Shown here in pieces: positions 10,698-18,799 of a stretch of 64,000 nt of DNA. Numbering within the stretch: position 1 is the first letter of the stretch; each line of letters begins with the position of its first letter. The notes below the pieces were generated by a model. It searched no databases. It was not told the origin of the DNA and worked only from the letters and a program-made list of their open reading frames with translations. Source of the DNA: Planctomycetota bacterium (GTDB lineage Bacteria; Planctomycetota; Phycisphaerae; WQYP01); NCBI GenBank assembly GCA_021800165.1, contig JAJYZF010000006.1, positions 16,775 to 80,774 of the forward strand, given 5' to 3'. Both the position numbers and the translations under genes were made by a program.

Positions 10698-12032
10698 ATG
10701 GCACGAATATGTTTTATTGTGGTCGCCGGGCTTGATGGAAATTTGTCGAACCGCTGCGCCACGGGGGCTGGGCTGGGATCTTTTCAGCATCGCGGCTCTT
10801 TGGAGCCGGTGATACCCGCGGTCACTTCCACCATGCAGGCGACGCTTAGTACCGGCGTGGAACCGGGGCGCCATGGAATTATTGCCAACGGACTTTATAC
10901 TTTTGGCCGCACGGAAGTGCAGCGCCATCTGGATCAAGGCTCATTTGCCGAATTTCGGCGGCAGACCAGTTTTTGGGAACAAGCCAACGCGCTGGTGCAG
11001 GTGCCGCGATTCTGGGCGGGGGCGGGTAAACGGGTGGCGATGCTGTTCTGGCAGCAGTCGATGCCGGATGCCGCCGACATTGTTTTAACGCCCAAGCCGG
11101 AACACACGTCGGATGGCAAAACCGTTACCGCATGTTGGAGCAATCCCGCAGATCTGTATCCCAAGTTGACGGCGGAACTGGGACCCTTTCCGTTGCAGGC
11201 GTATTGGGGGCCTTTTGCGGGTGCGGCCAGTACCCAATGGATTGTAAAATCCGCGGTGCGTGTGTGGAAGCTGCAGCGGGTGGATCTGGAACTGGTTTAC
11301 CTGCCGCTGTTGGATTACAACTTGCAGCGTATGGGACCGGACCATCCGGCGGTTGCCGCGGACTTGGTGGCTTTGGATCAAAGCGTGGCGGAATTGTTGG
11401 CCGTGGTCCGGGCGGATGGCGGGCGGGCGATTGTATGCGGAGATTACGGCGTTACGGCGGTGAGCCGATGCCTGATGCCCAACCGATTGTTGCGCGGGGC
11501 AGGGCTGTTGCGGACCAGGGCCGATGAGCAAGGAAAATTGCTGGTCGATTACCAGGCCAGTACAGCCTTTGCGATGGTGGATCATCAGGTGGCGCACGTG
11601 TATTGCGACCAGCGCCACACCGACTCGGTGCGGCGGTTGCTGGAGGGCCTTGCGGGTGTGGAGCACGTACTGGCTGGGTCGGCGGAACTGCGGGCGTGGG
11701 GATTGGATTCGCCGCGCAGCGGCCAATTGGTGCTGCTGGCAGCCGCCGATGCATGGTTTGCGCATGACTGGTGGGAAAGCGACGCGGAAAAGCCGGCCTG
11801 GCAGTTTACCGTCGATATTCACCGCAAGCCGGGCTATGACCCACGGGAGATGTTTTTAGATGCCCCAAGACGGTGCATAGCGCAGGATGTGGCCCTGGTG
11901 AAGGGGTCTCACGGAATTCGCCCAACAGACAGCGGCCACGCCCCCGTGGTGTTAAGCGATGTGGCGTTACCCGCACATGACGGGCGGCTGCCGGCGGCGG
12001 CGGTGGCCGCATGGCTGCACGCAACGTTGTGA
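10698..12032 (+). CDS. Alkaline phosphatase superfamily protein (nucleotide pyrophosphatase/phosphodiesterase-like)
   Basis: A 444-residue metal-dependent hydrolase of the type I phosphodiesterase/nucleotide pyrophosphatase group. The nucleophile region reads VTSTMQATLSTGVEPGRHGI, with the Thr that takes up the phosphate. Other expected blocks are LVYLPLLDYNLQRMGP (metal Asp), MVDHQVAHVY, LLAAADAWFAHDWW and the C-terminal KGSHG His motif. One metal site reads GDYGVTAV where many family members have GDHG or SEYG. Layout and motifs resemble the phosphatase-like protein that accompanies ebo loci, but no other ebo genes are here. The substrate is unknown. It may lead the operon that continues with 12115-14856. 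Confidence 0.8.
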   Translation: MARICFIVVAGLDGNLSNRCATGAGLGSFQHRGSLEPVIPAVTSTMQATLSTGVEPGRHGIIANGLYTFGRTEVQRHLDQGSFAEFRRQTSFWEQANALVQVPRFWAGAGKRVAMLFWQQSMPDAADIVLTPKPEHTSDGKTVTACWSNPADLYPKLTAELGPFPLQAYWGPFAGAASTQWIVKSAVRVWKLQRVDLELVYLPLLDYNLQRMGPDHPAVAADLVALDQSVAELLAVVRADGGRAIVCGDYGVTAVSRCLMPNRLLRGAGLLRTRADEQGKLLVDYQASTAFAMVDHQVAHVYCDQRHTDSVRRLLEGLAGVEHVLAGSAELRAWGLDSPRSGQLVLLAAADAWFAHDWWESDAEKPAWQFTVDIHRKPGYDPREMFLDAPRRCIAQDVALVKGSHGIRPTDSGHAPVVLSDVALPAHDGRLPAAAVAAWLHATL

Positions 12033-12114
12033 TCTGCGGCCGGCCGGGATCGGGGCTTGCGGCTGGAACCGAATGCTTGGCTGTGGAGTGTAGAGAATTG
12101 TCAGGGCCGTGGCG

Positions 12115-12939
12115 ATGACTAATCGGCAGGTGTTTGCGTGGGCGGGATTTTCACTGGAACTTCCGGCGGATTGGAACCTTAGCGTGGCCCATGGTGATAC
12201 TGATGCGGGCACGATAGCTTTCGCGGATCTACGCCTTGGGCCATTGGAAGTGCGGTGGCAAAGTGGTGGCCAGGCGGGCTTGGCGCGCCGACTGCGCCGG
12301 CTGGTGGGCAAGATGCGTCGTTTGCGGGCGAAAGTGACGGCGGTGGCGGGACGCGAATCGGCATGGGAATTTGATCATGGCGACCGCTGGATCGTACTCC
12401 TGCACATAGCGCGGCGATTGTATGAAATAAGCGGCCCGGCCGGCGGTCCGACCGCGGCGGAAATTTTGGCTTCTTTTACCGATGCACAAAACGCGGAATT
12501 GTACCGGTGGCGGGTTTACGGAATTGACGCGGCGGTGCCGGCGAAGTGGCAGCTCAAAAAGATCAGTCTGTTGCCGGGCGCAAGCCGGCTGGAATTTCAG
12601 CCCGGCTGGCTTTCCCGATCGCGTTTACAAACGGGTAGCTGGTCGATGGCCGATCGACTTCTGGGTGACGCTTCGCTGGAAGCGTGGGCGACGGCGAAGT
12701 TGCCGCTGGTAGCTGCGCACCCCGGAGGGCGGTGGGAATCGCGTGGGGCCGGAGTCTTTTTTTGCGTGGCCCCGGGCCGTTGGCCGGGGAACACCGCCCA
12801 GGCGCTGGCATTGTGGCGTAATCGGGGAAATAACTGTATTGTCTGGTTGCATACCAATATGCCGCGGGGCCGGTCGGTGCTGGCCAAGCGGCTATTGGGG
12901 CTCTTTTTAGAGGGCCGGGTCGCTGGGGCGGGGCAATGA
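12115..12939 (+). CDS. Uncharacterised protein with two similar halves
   Basis: I do not recognise a named family. The 274-residue protein has no signal peptide or membrane helix. Two parts look alike: FSLELPADWNLSVAHGD near residue 10 and YGIDAAVPAKWQLKKISLL near residue 130, each a P-x-W-x-L stretch followed by beta-rich sequence. This suggests two copies of a DcrB-like or DUF1795-like domain. I start at ATG 12115 because CAGGG lies eight bases upstream; a GTG at 12109 is possible. It lies 27 bases upstream of the PqqD-like gene and so probably belongs to the same operon as the ABC transporter. Confidence 0.6.
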   Translation: MTNRQVFAWAGFSLELPADWNLSVAHGDTDAGTIAFADLRLGPLEVRWQSGGQAGLARRLRRLVGKMRRLRAKVTAVAGRESAWEFDHGDRWIVLLHIARRLYEISGPAGGPTAAEILASFTDAQNAELYRWRVYGIDAAVPAKWQLKKISLLPGASRLEFQPGWLSRSRLQTGSWSMADRLLGDASLEAWATAKLPLVAAHPGGRWESRGAGVFFCVAPGRWPGNTAQALALWRNRGNNCIVWLHTNMPRGRSVLAKRLLGLFLEGRVAGAGQ

Positions 12940-12966
12940 CTTAACGGCGGCGGCGTTGTAGGAAGA

Positions 12967-13389
12967 ATGAGCGGTGGTATGCTCCAGTGGCTTTCAGGGC
13001 GCAGCAATAATGAACAGCAGCGGCAGGATATGCTGCGGGCCATACCCGTGCAAAATCCCCGGGTGGAGCGGACAGTGCTGGCGGATGGCCGGTTGATTCT
13101 GCGTGGGCAAACCCGGCTCAATGGCTGGCAGCGCCTGATGGGCGGACGCTCCGCACTGCGGCAATTTGAGATTGACACGCTGGGGGACTGGGTGTGGCGG
13201 CATTGTCAGGGGGATCTGACGGTCGAGGAATTGGTACGTGGTTTTGGTCTCGAGCATGCCGTGAACTTGCGTGAGGCGGAAATTGCCGTGGTGAGTTTTT
13301 TGAATATGCTGGCGAAACGCAACGTGGTGGCCTTTGTGGTGGGGCGGCGAAAATCCGTGGGTGGCCGCCGACGGAGAAAACGATCATGA
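12967..13389 (+). CDS. PqqD family protein
   Basis: A 140-residue protein whose C-terminal part matches the PqqD fold: an inserted strand then DTLGDWVWRHCQGDLTVEELVRGFGLEH and LREAEIAVVSFLNMLAKRNVV. PqqD is the chaperone that presents the precursor peptide to the radical SAM enzyme in pyrroloquinoline quinone synthesis. Related domains act as peptide-recognition elements in other modified-peptide pathways. No radical SAM enzyme or precursor peptide is visible here. The N-terminal 60 residues are basic and polar; the tail is very basic (GRRKSVGGRRRRKRS). The stop overlaps the permease ATG (ATGA), so the two are coupled. Confidence 0.75.
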   Translation: MSGGMLQWLSGRSNNEQQRQDMLRAIPVQNPRVERTVLADGRLILRGQTRLNGWQRLMGGRSALRQFEIDTLGDWVWRHCQGDLTVEELVRGFGLEHAVNLREAEIAVVSFLNMLAKRNVVAFVVGRRKSVGGRRRRKRS

Positions 13390-14036
13390 ATTTACCAGTC
13401 CAGGCCGTGGGGCGGGTGCAGCGGCAGACGCAGTTGCCGCTGTCGAAGGCGGTGGAAATCGCGCTTAAGTCCATGCGTGTGCGGCTGGGGCGCAGCATCT
13501 TGACATTGATTACCATTGTCATGGCGATGGCGTTTTTAACGCAGGTGTGGCTGGGCAACCGCTTTGGGCCGGTGATTCACGCGGCACTGTTGGCCAGGGC
13601 GCACCTTACGGTGCATGGACCGGTGGCGGACGACGGCCGGTTGGTATGGTTGCTCAGCCTCTCGCTGCTGGTGTGTCTGGTCGGAATCAGCAATGCGATG
13701 CTGATGAGCGTGATGGAGCGGTTTCGGGAAATTGGCACGATGAAATGCCTGGGGGCGCTGGATTCTTTTATATTGAAACTGTTTCTGCTGGAAAGCATCT
13801 TTCTGGGGGTGGCCGGCACGGTATGCGGCATTGTGCTGGGGGTGGCCCTGGCGGCAGGAATGATGGTGGTACGCTATTCGACCGCCGCCTGGTCGCTGAT
13901 TCCATGGGGCGGCGTTCCGTGGGTTTGCCTGGCGGCCTTGGGCATCGGTACGGCGATTACGGCGGCGGCGGCCATGTATCCGGCGTGGAAAGCCGCGCGG
14001 ATGGAGCCTATTGCGGCGATGCGGGTAGAGGTCTAA
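13386..14036 (+). CDS. Minimal FtsX/MacB-type ABC transporter permease
   Basis: A 216-residue permease. The first membrane helix spans about residues 37-55 (SILTLITIVMAMAFLTQVW). Only about 35 residues follow before the FtsX-like block of three helices (LLSLSLLVCLVGISNAML, LESIFLGVAGTVCGIVLG, WVCLAALGIGTAITAAAAM). The coupling stretch MERFREIGTMKCLGALDSFI and the C-terminal YPAWKAARMEPIAAMRVEV are typical of the family. Usual members are near 400 residues with a periplasmic domain of 200 or more residues between helices 1 and 2; here it is absent. The partner ATPase follows directly. No frameshift is evident, since the short gene is coupled at its start and complete at its end. Confidence 0.85.
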   Translation: MNLPVQAVGRVQRQTQLPLSKAVEIALKSMRVRLGRSILTLITIVMAMAFLTQVWLGNRFGPVIHAALLARAHLTVHGPVADDGRLVWLLSLSLLVCLVGISNAMLMSVMERFREIGTMKCLGALDSFILKLFLLESIFLGVAGTVCGIVLGVALAAGMMVVRYSTAAWSLIPWGGVPWVCLAALGIGTAITAAAAMYPAWKAARMEPIAAMRVEV

Positions 14037-14091
14037 AGCTCAAGCGTTTGCCGGTGGGCTGCAAGAATTGGGGCCGGGCGGTTTTTTGGAG

Positions 14092-14856
14092 ATGAACGTG
14101 GTGATGACAGCCTCAACAACGGCGGTGCCCCAGGGACGCGAAGAAATTGTGCGCACCATCAACGTGGTGAAGGAATATCGCATGGGCGATCAGACGCTCC
14201 AGGCCCTGAAGGGTGTGAGCGTGACAATATATCGTGGCGAATACATATCTATTATGGGTCCATCAGGATCGGGCAAATCCACGTTGTTCAACGCCATCGG
14301 CGGCCTGGATAAGCCCAGTTCCGGCAAAGTGTTTATTGATGAGGTCGATGTGGCCCAACTCGACGCCCTGGAACTGGCGTGGCTGCGTTGTCGCAAAATC
14401 GGGTATATCTTTCAGACCTTCAATCTGATCCCGGTGATGACCGCCCTGGAAAATGTGGCCCTGCCCATGATTTTTGGCGGGATGCTGGAAGCCGACGCCC
14501 GGGACAAGGCCAAGGCCATCTTGGAGCGGGTGGAGCTGGGGCATCGGATTGACAATAAACCTTCCCAACTCTCGGGTGGCCAGCAGCAGCGCGTGGCCAT
14601 TGCCCGGGCTTTCGCCAATGATCCGGCGATTATTTTGGCCGATGAACCGACCGGAAATCTGGATTTAAATACGGGCAAGGCCATTATTGGGCTGCTCAAA
14701 GAAATGAATCGGGAACGCGGGGTGACGGTGATCAGTGCCACCCATGACCTGAAAATGCTGGATATTTCGGATCGCATTTTCTGGATTCGCGATGGTGCGG
14801 TGGAAAAAATCCAGCGCCGCGATGAGGTTACCATTGACGCCGGCCAGATGCACTGA
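14092..14856 (+). CDS. ABC transporter ATP-binding protein (LolD/MacB type)
   Basis: A 254-residue nucleotide-binding subunit. It has Walker A GPSGSGKST, Q-loop FQTFNLIPVMTALENV, signature LSGGQQQR, Walker B IILADEPTGNLD and the switch His in SATHD. This set is typical of LolD/MacB/FtsE-type ATPases that drive mechanotransmission rather than bulk import. Start choice is uncertain: GGAG at 14088-14091 abuts the ATG at 14092 and is 12 bases from the ATG at 14104; GTG codons lie between. It pairs with the short permease immediately upstream and closes the operon that includes the PqqD-like gene. Confidence 0.88.
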   Translation: MNVVMTASTTAVPQGREEIVRTINVVKEYRMGDQTLQALKGVSVTIYRGEYISIMGPSGSGKSTLFNAIGGLDKPSSGKVFIDEVDVAQLDALELAWLRCRKIGYIFQTFNLIPVMTALENVALPMIFGGMLEADARDKAKAILERVELGHRIDNKPSQLSGGQQQRVAIARAFANDPAIILADEPTGNLDLNTGKAIIGLLKEMNRERGVTVISATHDLKMLDISDRIFWIRDGAVEKIQRRDEVTIDAGQMH

Positions 14857-14874
14857 AAATTTGACTTGACGTGT

Positions 14875-14889
14875 AACCCGTTTCGGGTT
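14875..14889 (+). terminator. Short hairpin after the ABC operon
   Basis: AACCCG and CGGGTT pair around a TTT loop, 18 bases after the ATPase stop, followed by CTTATTAC. The stem is only six base pairs and the T-run is poor, so this is a weak candidate intrinsic terminator. Confidence 0.3.
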
Positions 14890-15097
14890 CTTATTACAGA
14901 CTATGGAAGTGTGGGGGCGGCCGGGGCGTCCAAAGAAGCGTTGGCCGCCGCAGGCGGTCGGCGGTGGGGGCTTCTGGTGGCGTGGGAGAGCTGGGTTGGC
15001 CGCCGGGGCTCAACCCAAGATCATGGGAATGTCAATGACGCCGCAGGTTAAAGCGGTCAGTGGCGTCGGAATTGGTCGGTAACGGCCAGGAGTTGGT

Positions 15098-17170
15098 ATG
15101 GCTGGTTCTCGAACGGCATGGGGCATTGATATCGGCACGACGTCGCTCAAGGCGCTTAAACTCCAGTTGCAGGGAGGCAAACTGGAAGTCTTGGCCGTCG
15201 AGGTGATCGAGCATGAGCGTTTTCTCACGGAACCGGATGTGGACCGTCGGGAGGTGGTGGGGCAATCCCTGCGGAAATTTCTGGATCGCAATCCGCTCCG
15301 GGGAGAAAAGGTATTTGTGAGCGCTCCGGGCGCGACGAGTTTTGCGCGGTTTGTCAAATTGCCGCCGGTGGAGCCGCGCAAAATTCCGGAAATTGTGCGC
15401 TTTGAGGCAATTCAGCAAATCCCCTTTCCGCTGGATCAGGTCAACTGGGATTATCACAGTTTCCAGAATGCGGATTCTCCGGACGTGGAGATCGGCATCT
15501 TTGCCATTAAAAAGGATATCGTCGCGCAGTTGCTGGCGGATTTTCGCACGGCGGGGGTTACCGTGCATGGTGTGCAGATTGCCCCGCTGGCGATATACAA
15601 TGCCATGACCTATGAACAGGCGGTCAAGGACAAGGGCACGATTGTTCTGGATATTGGTGCCGACCACTCGGATCTTATCATGATGGATCAGGGGCGATTG
15701 TGGTTGCGCACCATCAATCTTGGCGGTAACAGCTTTACCGAGGCCTTGGCCAAGAGCTTCAAGCAGCAGTTTCGGCGGGCGGAGCAACTCAAAAAGACCG
15801 CGGCTACGAGCAAATACGCCCGGCAGATATTTCAGGCCATGCGCCCGACATTTGCGGATCTGGTCCCGGAGATTCAGCGGTCCATCGGCTATTACAACAG
15901 TGGACACCGGGATAACAAAATTGAACAGATTCTGGGAACGGGCAATTCGTTTCAGCTTTCCAATCTGCAAAAATATCTGCAACAGTATTTGGGCATGGAA
16001 GTGCGACGGTTGGACAGTTTCAGCAAGGTGACCGGCGAGGCCAGGCTGCTGGCCAGCATGGGGGAACATATCCTGGGCCTGCCGGTGGCGTATGGGCTGG
16101 CCCTGCAGGGGTTGGATCTCGCTACAGTCGAAAGCAACCTGTTGCCGGTGGAAATCGCCCGCAAAATGCTCTGGACCCAGAAGCGTCCGTGGTTTATCGC
16201 CACCGCGGCTCTGGTCGCGGCGTCGGCGATGGTGGCGTATGGCCGGTATTACCTGGACAAAAACGCCTATCAAACGAGTGTGCATAATCCGCAGCTTACG
16301 CAAAACAATATTTTTATCCATCAGGTTTCGCAGTGGCAGGCCGAATATAACGATGTCAGCAATACGTATCTGAAAAATCTGGGGCAGGTGCAGCGCTATC
16401 TGGCCATGGGCGCCCATCGCCGGGTCTGGCCGGAAATAATTTCCACCGTCTACAAATCGTTGCCGCAGGCCGGTCCGATGCCCAAGGGGGCTGGTTCGGA
16501 CTGGAAGATCATGATTCAGTCGATCACGTCAAAGTATGTGCCCAATATGACCGTTCGCACTGCCGGCGGGGCACCGCAAAGCCAAAGGGGTTTTGTACTC
16601 ACGATCCATGGCTATACGCCCTATCGGCAGGCACCTTTTATTTTGGAGCACTTTATGGCGGCGCTCCAGCACAATGCCCCGCGGCGCCAAGCGGGTTCAA
16701 CCACCCGCCCTGCGGCGCAAAATCTCCTGCCGGCCGCACCACTTCCATTTTACCTCGTCGTTCCGCCCAACGTACTGCAGATTTCCAGAATCGGCCGGCG
16801 GGCCGTGCAAGGGGAGGCCGTTGGTTTCCACCCCTGGGGTTCCAATCTCGGTCCTTTTGCCAAAGAATTTCTCTCCAGCTTCGAGCCTAAGTCGGCCACG
16901 TCGCCGACACCGGCACCCACGAATTCCGGACCCACCAACGGCAATCCGCCGGGCGTTTTCCCACAATTTAATCCGGGCGGCAACTTTCAGCCGGACAACG
17001 GTGGGTATCCAGGTGCGCCCTATGGTGGACAAAGTCAGCCCAAGCTGGGCGTCATTAATCCGGATAATGCCCGGTCGCTCACCAGCGCGACGGCCTTTGA
17101 GATGACCGTGCTGGTTTACCTCCGCAGTACCGGCCCGGCCCGGCCGGCGGTGGCAGGATATGGCCAATAG
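15098..17170 (+). CDS. pilM: PilM-like ATPase fused to a membrane-anchored C-terminal domain
   Basis: The first ~345 of 690 residues match PilM, the actin-fold cytoplasmic ATPase of type IV pilus and type II secretion platforms. Visible are WGIDIGTTSLKALKLQ (phosphate 1), VFVSAPGATSFARFVKLPP, IVRFEAIQQIPFPLDQVNWDY, VLDIGADHSDLIMMDQGRLWLRTINLGGNSFTEAL and RSIGYYNSGH. A single membrane helix follows at about 364-384. The region after it, to residue 690, takes the place of PilN and ends in a Pro/Gly-rich stretch with MTVLVYLRS. An AGGAG site lies five bases upstream. It heads a four-gene envelope cluster ending in a secretin. Confidence 0.88.
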   Translation: MAGSRTAWGIDIGTTSLKALKLQLQGGKLEVLAVEVIEHERFLTEPDVDRREVVGQSLRKFLDRNPLRGEKVFVSAPGATSFARFVKLPPVEPRKIPEIVRFEAIQQIPFPLDQVNWDYHSFQNADSPDVEIGIFAIKKDIVAQLLADFRTAGVTVHGVQIAPLAIYNAMTYEQAVKDKGTIVLDIGADHSDLIMMDQGRLWLRTINLGGNSFTEALAKSFKQQFRRAEQLKKTAATSKYARQIFQAMRPTFADLVPEIQRSIGYYNSGHRDNKIEQILGTGNSFQLSNLQKYLQQYLGMEVRRLDSFSKVTGEARLLASMGEHILGLPVAYGLALQGLDLATVESNLLPVEIARKMLWTQKRPWFIATAALVAASAMVAYGRYYLDKNAYQTSVHNPQLTQNNIFIHQVSQWQAEYNDVSNTYLKNLGQVQRYLAMGAHRRVWPEIISTVYKSLPQAGPMPKGAGSDWKIMIQSITSKYVPNMTVRTAGGAPQSQRGFVLTIHGYTPYRQAPFILEHFMAALQHNAPRRQAGSTTRPAAQNLLPAAPLPFYLVVPPNVLQISRIGRRAVQGEAVGFHPWGSNLGPFAKEFLSSFEPKSATSPTPAPTNSGPTNGNPPGVFPQFNPGGNFQPDNGGYPGAPYGGQSQPKLGVINPDNARSLTSATAFEMTVLVYLRSTGPARPAVAGYGQ

Positions 17171-17308
17171 CGATGCGGGCGGGGCGGGAGACTGCCGGGG
17201 AGTGGCTGGAACGTTGTTGTGGAGTCGCACGCAATGAAAATGTCGGGTAATATATCGGGGTGGCCAGGGATCGTCGCGCCGGCTGCGGGAAATCTCTAGA
17301 GGACGTGC

Positions 17309-18799
17309 ATGAATTTCATCAAGAACAATCTGCTGATGATCATTCTGTCGCTGGTGGTGGTGGTGGCTTTGGTGTCGCTGGAATATCCGCTGGCGGGATG
17401 GTCAACGCGATTGCGGCGGGAAATGTCCACGAGTCTAAGTACCGTAGGTGTGGCTAAAAATCTGGCGCAACAAACCATTCACATTCCCGGCCAGCCATCA
17501 TTCGTCGGCCCAATCATCCCGGAAATCATCAATCGCAAGCAACAGGTTCAGAAGTTGATGCAGGATCAGGCCCGGGAAATCAAGGCCAGTGCCGTGGCAA
17601 TCAACAGCCGAGGACGTGTGGTATTTCCATACGGTCCTAAAGGGCCGGTTATTCCGCTTTTGGCGGGGGTTCCCGAGCCGCATTTATTGCCCCAGTCGAA
17701 TCATAATTTGGTGCGGCTGGCCAATTTCAAACGCGATTATCAACGCCTGTTTGATCTGGCCAGGCGCAATCCCCGTGGCTGGCTGGCCCAACTTCATGCG
17801 GCGATGCCGCCGTCGGAAGGGCAAATCCAGCGGTTGATCAGGAGACGTTTGTCGCAGATCCATTTTGGATTGGTACATCAACATAGCGACAAGTTGGTGG
17901 TAGAGAAAGCGCGGATATCCCGACAACTGACGCGCCAGGCGATTTTTCAGGCTGCAGCGCACTGTCGCATTTATGCCGGGCGTTTTTGTTTTCAGGAACG
18001 CAATTTTGTACAAAGCACCAACGCCGTTCCGTCTTCGTTGGATATTTATAACGCGTTCGTGGATTCGTGGCTGCAAAGCGATGTGGTGCATGCCATTGTC
18101 CTGACCAACCGTGGCAGTCGGGATGTGGCGGATTCCGCGATCAAGCAGTTGTTTTACGTTCGCGTCGGTGCGGGTGTCAAGACGGGCCGCGGATCTTTAT
18201 CTGCTGGGTCCAATCTGGGGCCGGTCATGGTTCCCAGAGGTGGACTGTTTTTAGGCGCCGGTGCGGCTCCCAGCGCCCAACCGGGGTACAACCAGTATCA
18301 GCCGGGCGGTATGACTCCTGGTTATAACGGCGGAATGCCCCCCAATGGGCCGCCGGAGGGGTATCAGGGGGGATATCCCGGTGCGCTCCCCAGCGCTTAT
18401 CCCAGTCCGTCATCGCCGGCGGCTGTGGGCGGGTTGAATTACGGGGGGGAGATGACCGGGCATGTGGGCACCAGTGATTATCAGGTAACCCATGTGGCCG
18501 TGGGCGTGATCATTGCGCCTTCAAAAATCAACACGTTCATCAACAATATGTATCGCCAGAACAACGGCTACACACTGCTGAATGTGCAGATCCGCACGGT
18601 GGATCCCATCGATGCCATCACGCACGGGTATGTCTATGGGGCCGTACCCGCCGTCGAGGCGGATTTCCTCTTTGAAGATATCCTGTTCAACCAATGGAAT
18701 GGCCGGGTGATGCCAGCCGCTTATCGTCAAAGATTCGGAATTGTCGTGCATCAGGCCGGGCCAAGGCGTTCATTCCCCGGAAATCGAGGCTCGCCATGA
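17309..18799 (+). CDS. Single-pass membrane protein of the pilus/secretion platform (PilO-like position)
   Basis: A 496-residue protein with one N-terminal membrane helix (LLMIILSLVVVVALVSLEYPLAG, residues about 8-30) and a large periplasmic part. The region to residue ~290 is helical and basic. A Pro/Gly/Tyr-rich low-complexity linker follows at about 315-380. The C-terminal ~100 residues look folded (VTHVAVGVIIAPSKINTFINNMY), a strand-rich domain like the ferredoxin-like fold of PilO/PilN proteins. Gene order PilM, this protein, next protein, secretin suggests a PilO/PilN role in joining the ATPase to the outer ring; that is inference. The stop overlaps the next ATG. Confidence 0.65.
   Translation: MNFIKNNLLMIILSLVVVVALVSLEYPLAGWSTRLRREMSTSLSTVGVAKNLAQQTIHIPGQPSFVGPIIPEIINRKQQVQKLMQDQAREIKASAVAINSRGRVVFPYGPKGPVIPLLAGVPEPHLLPQSNHNLVRLANFKRDYQRLFDLARRNPRGWLAQLHAAMPPSEGQIQRLIRRRLSQIHFGLVHQHSDKLVVEKARISRQLTRQAIFQAAAHCRIYAGRFCFQERNFVQSTNAVPSSLDIYNAFVDSWLQSDVVHAIVLTNRGSRDVADSAIKQLFYVRVGAGVKTGRGSLSAGSNLGPVMVPRGGLFLGAGAAPSAQPGYNQYQPGGMTPGYNGGMPPNGPPEGYQGGYPGALPSAYPSPSSPAAVGGLNYGGEMTGHVGTSDYQVTHVAVGVIIAPSKINTFINNMYRQNNGYTLLNVQIRTVDPIDAITHGYVYGAVPAVEADFLFEDILFNQWNGRVMPAAYRQRFGIVVHQAGPRRSFPGNRGSP

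Noticed and set aside
15032..16417. 461-codon minus-strand frame
   Set aside because: Antisense to the PilM-like gene; high-GC coding DNA often leaves long open antisense frames. No domain seen.
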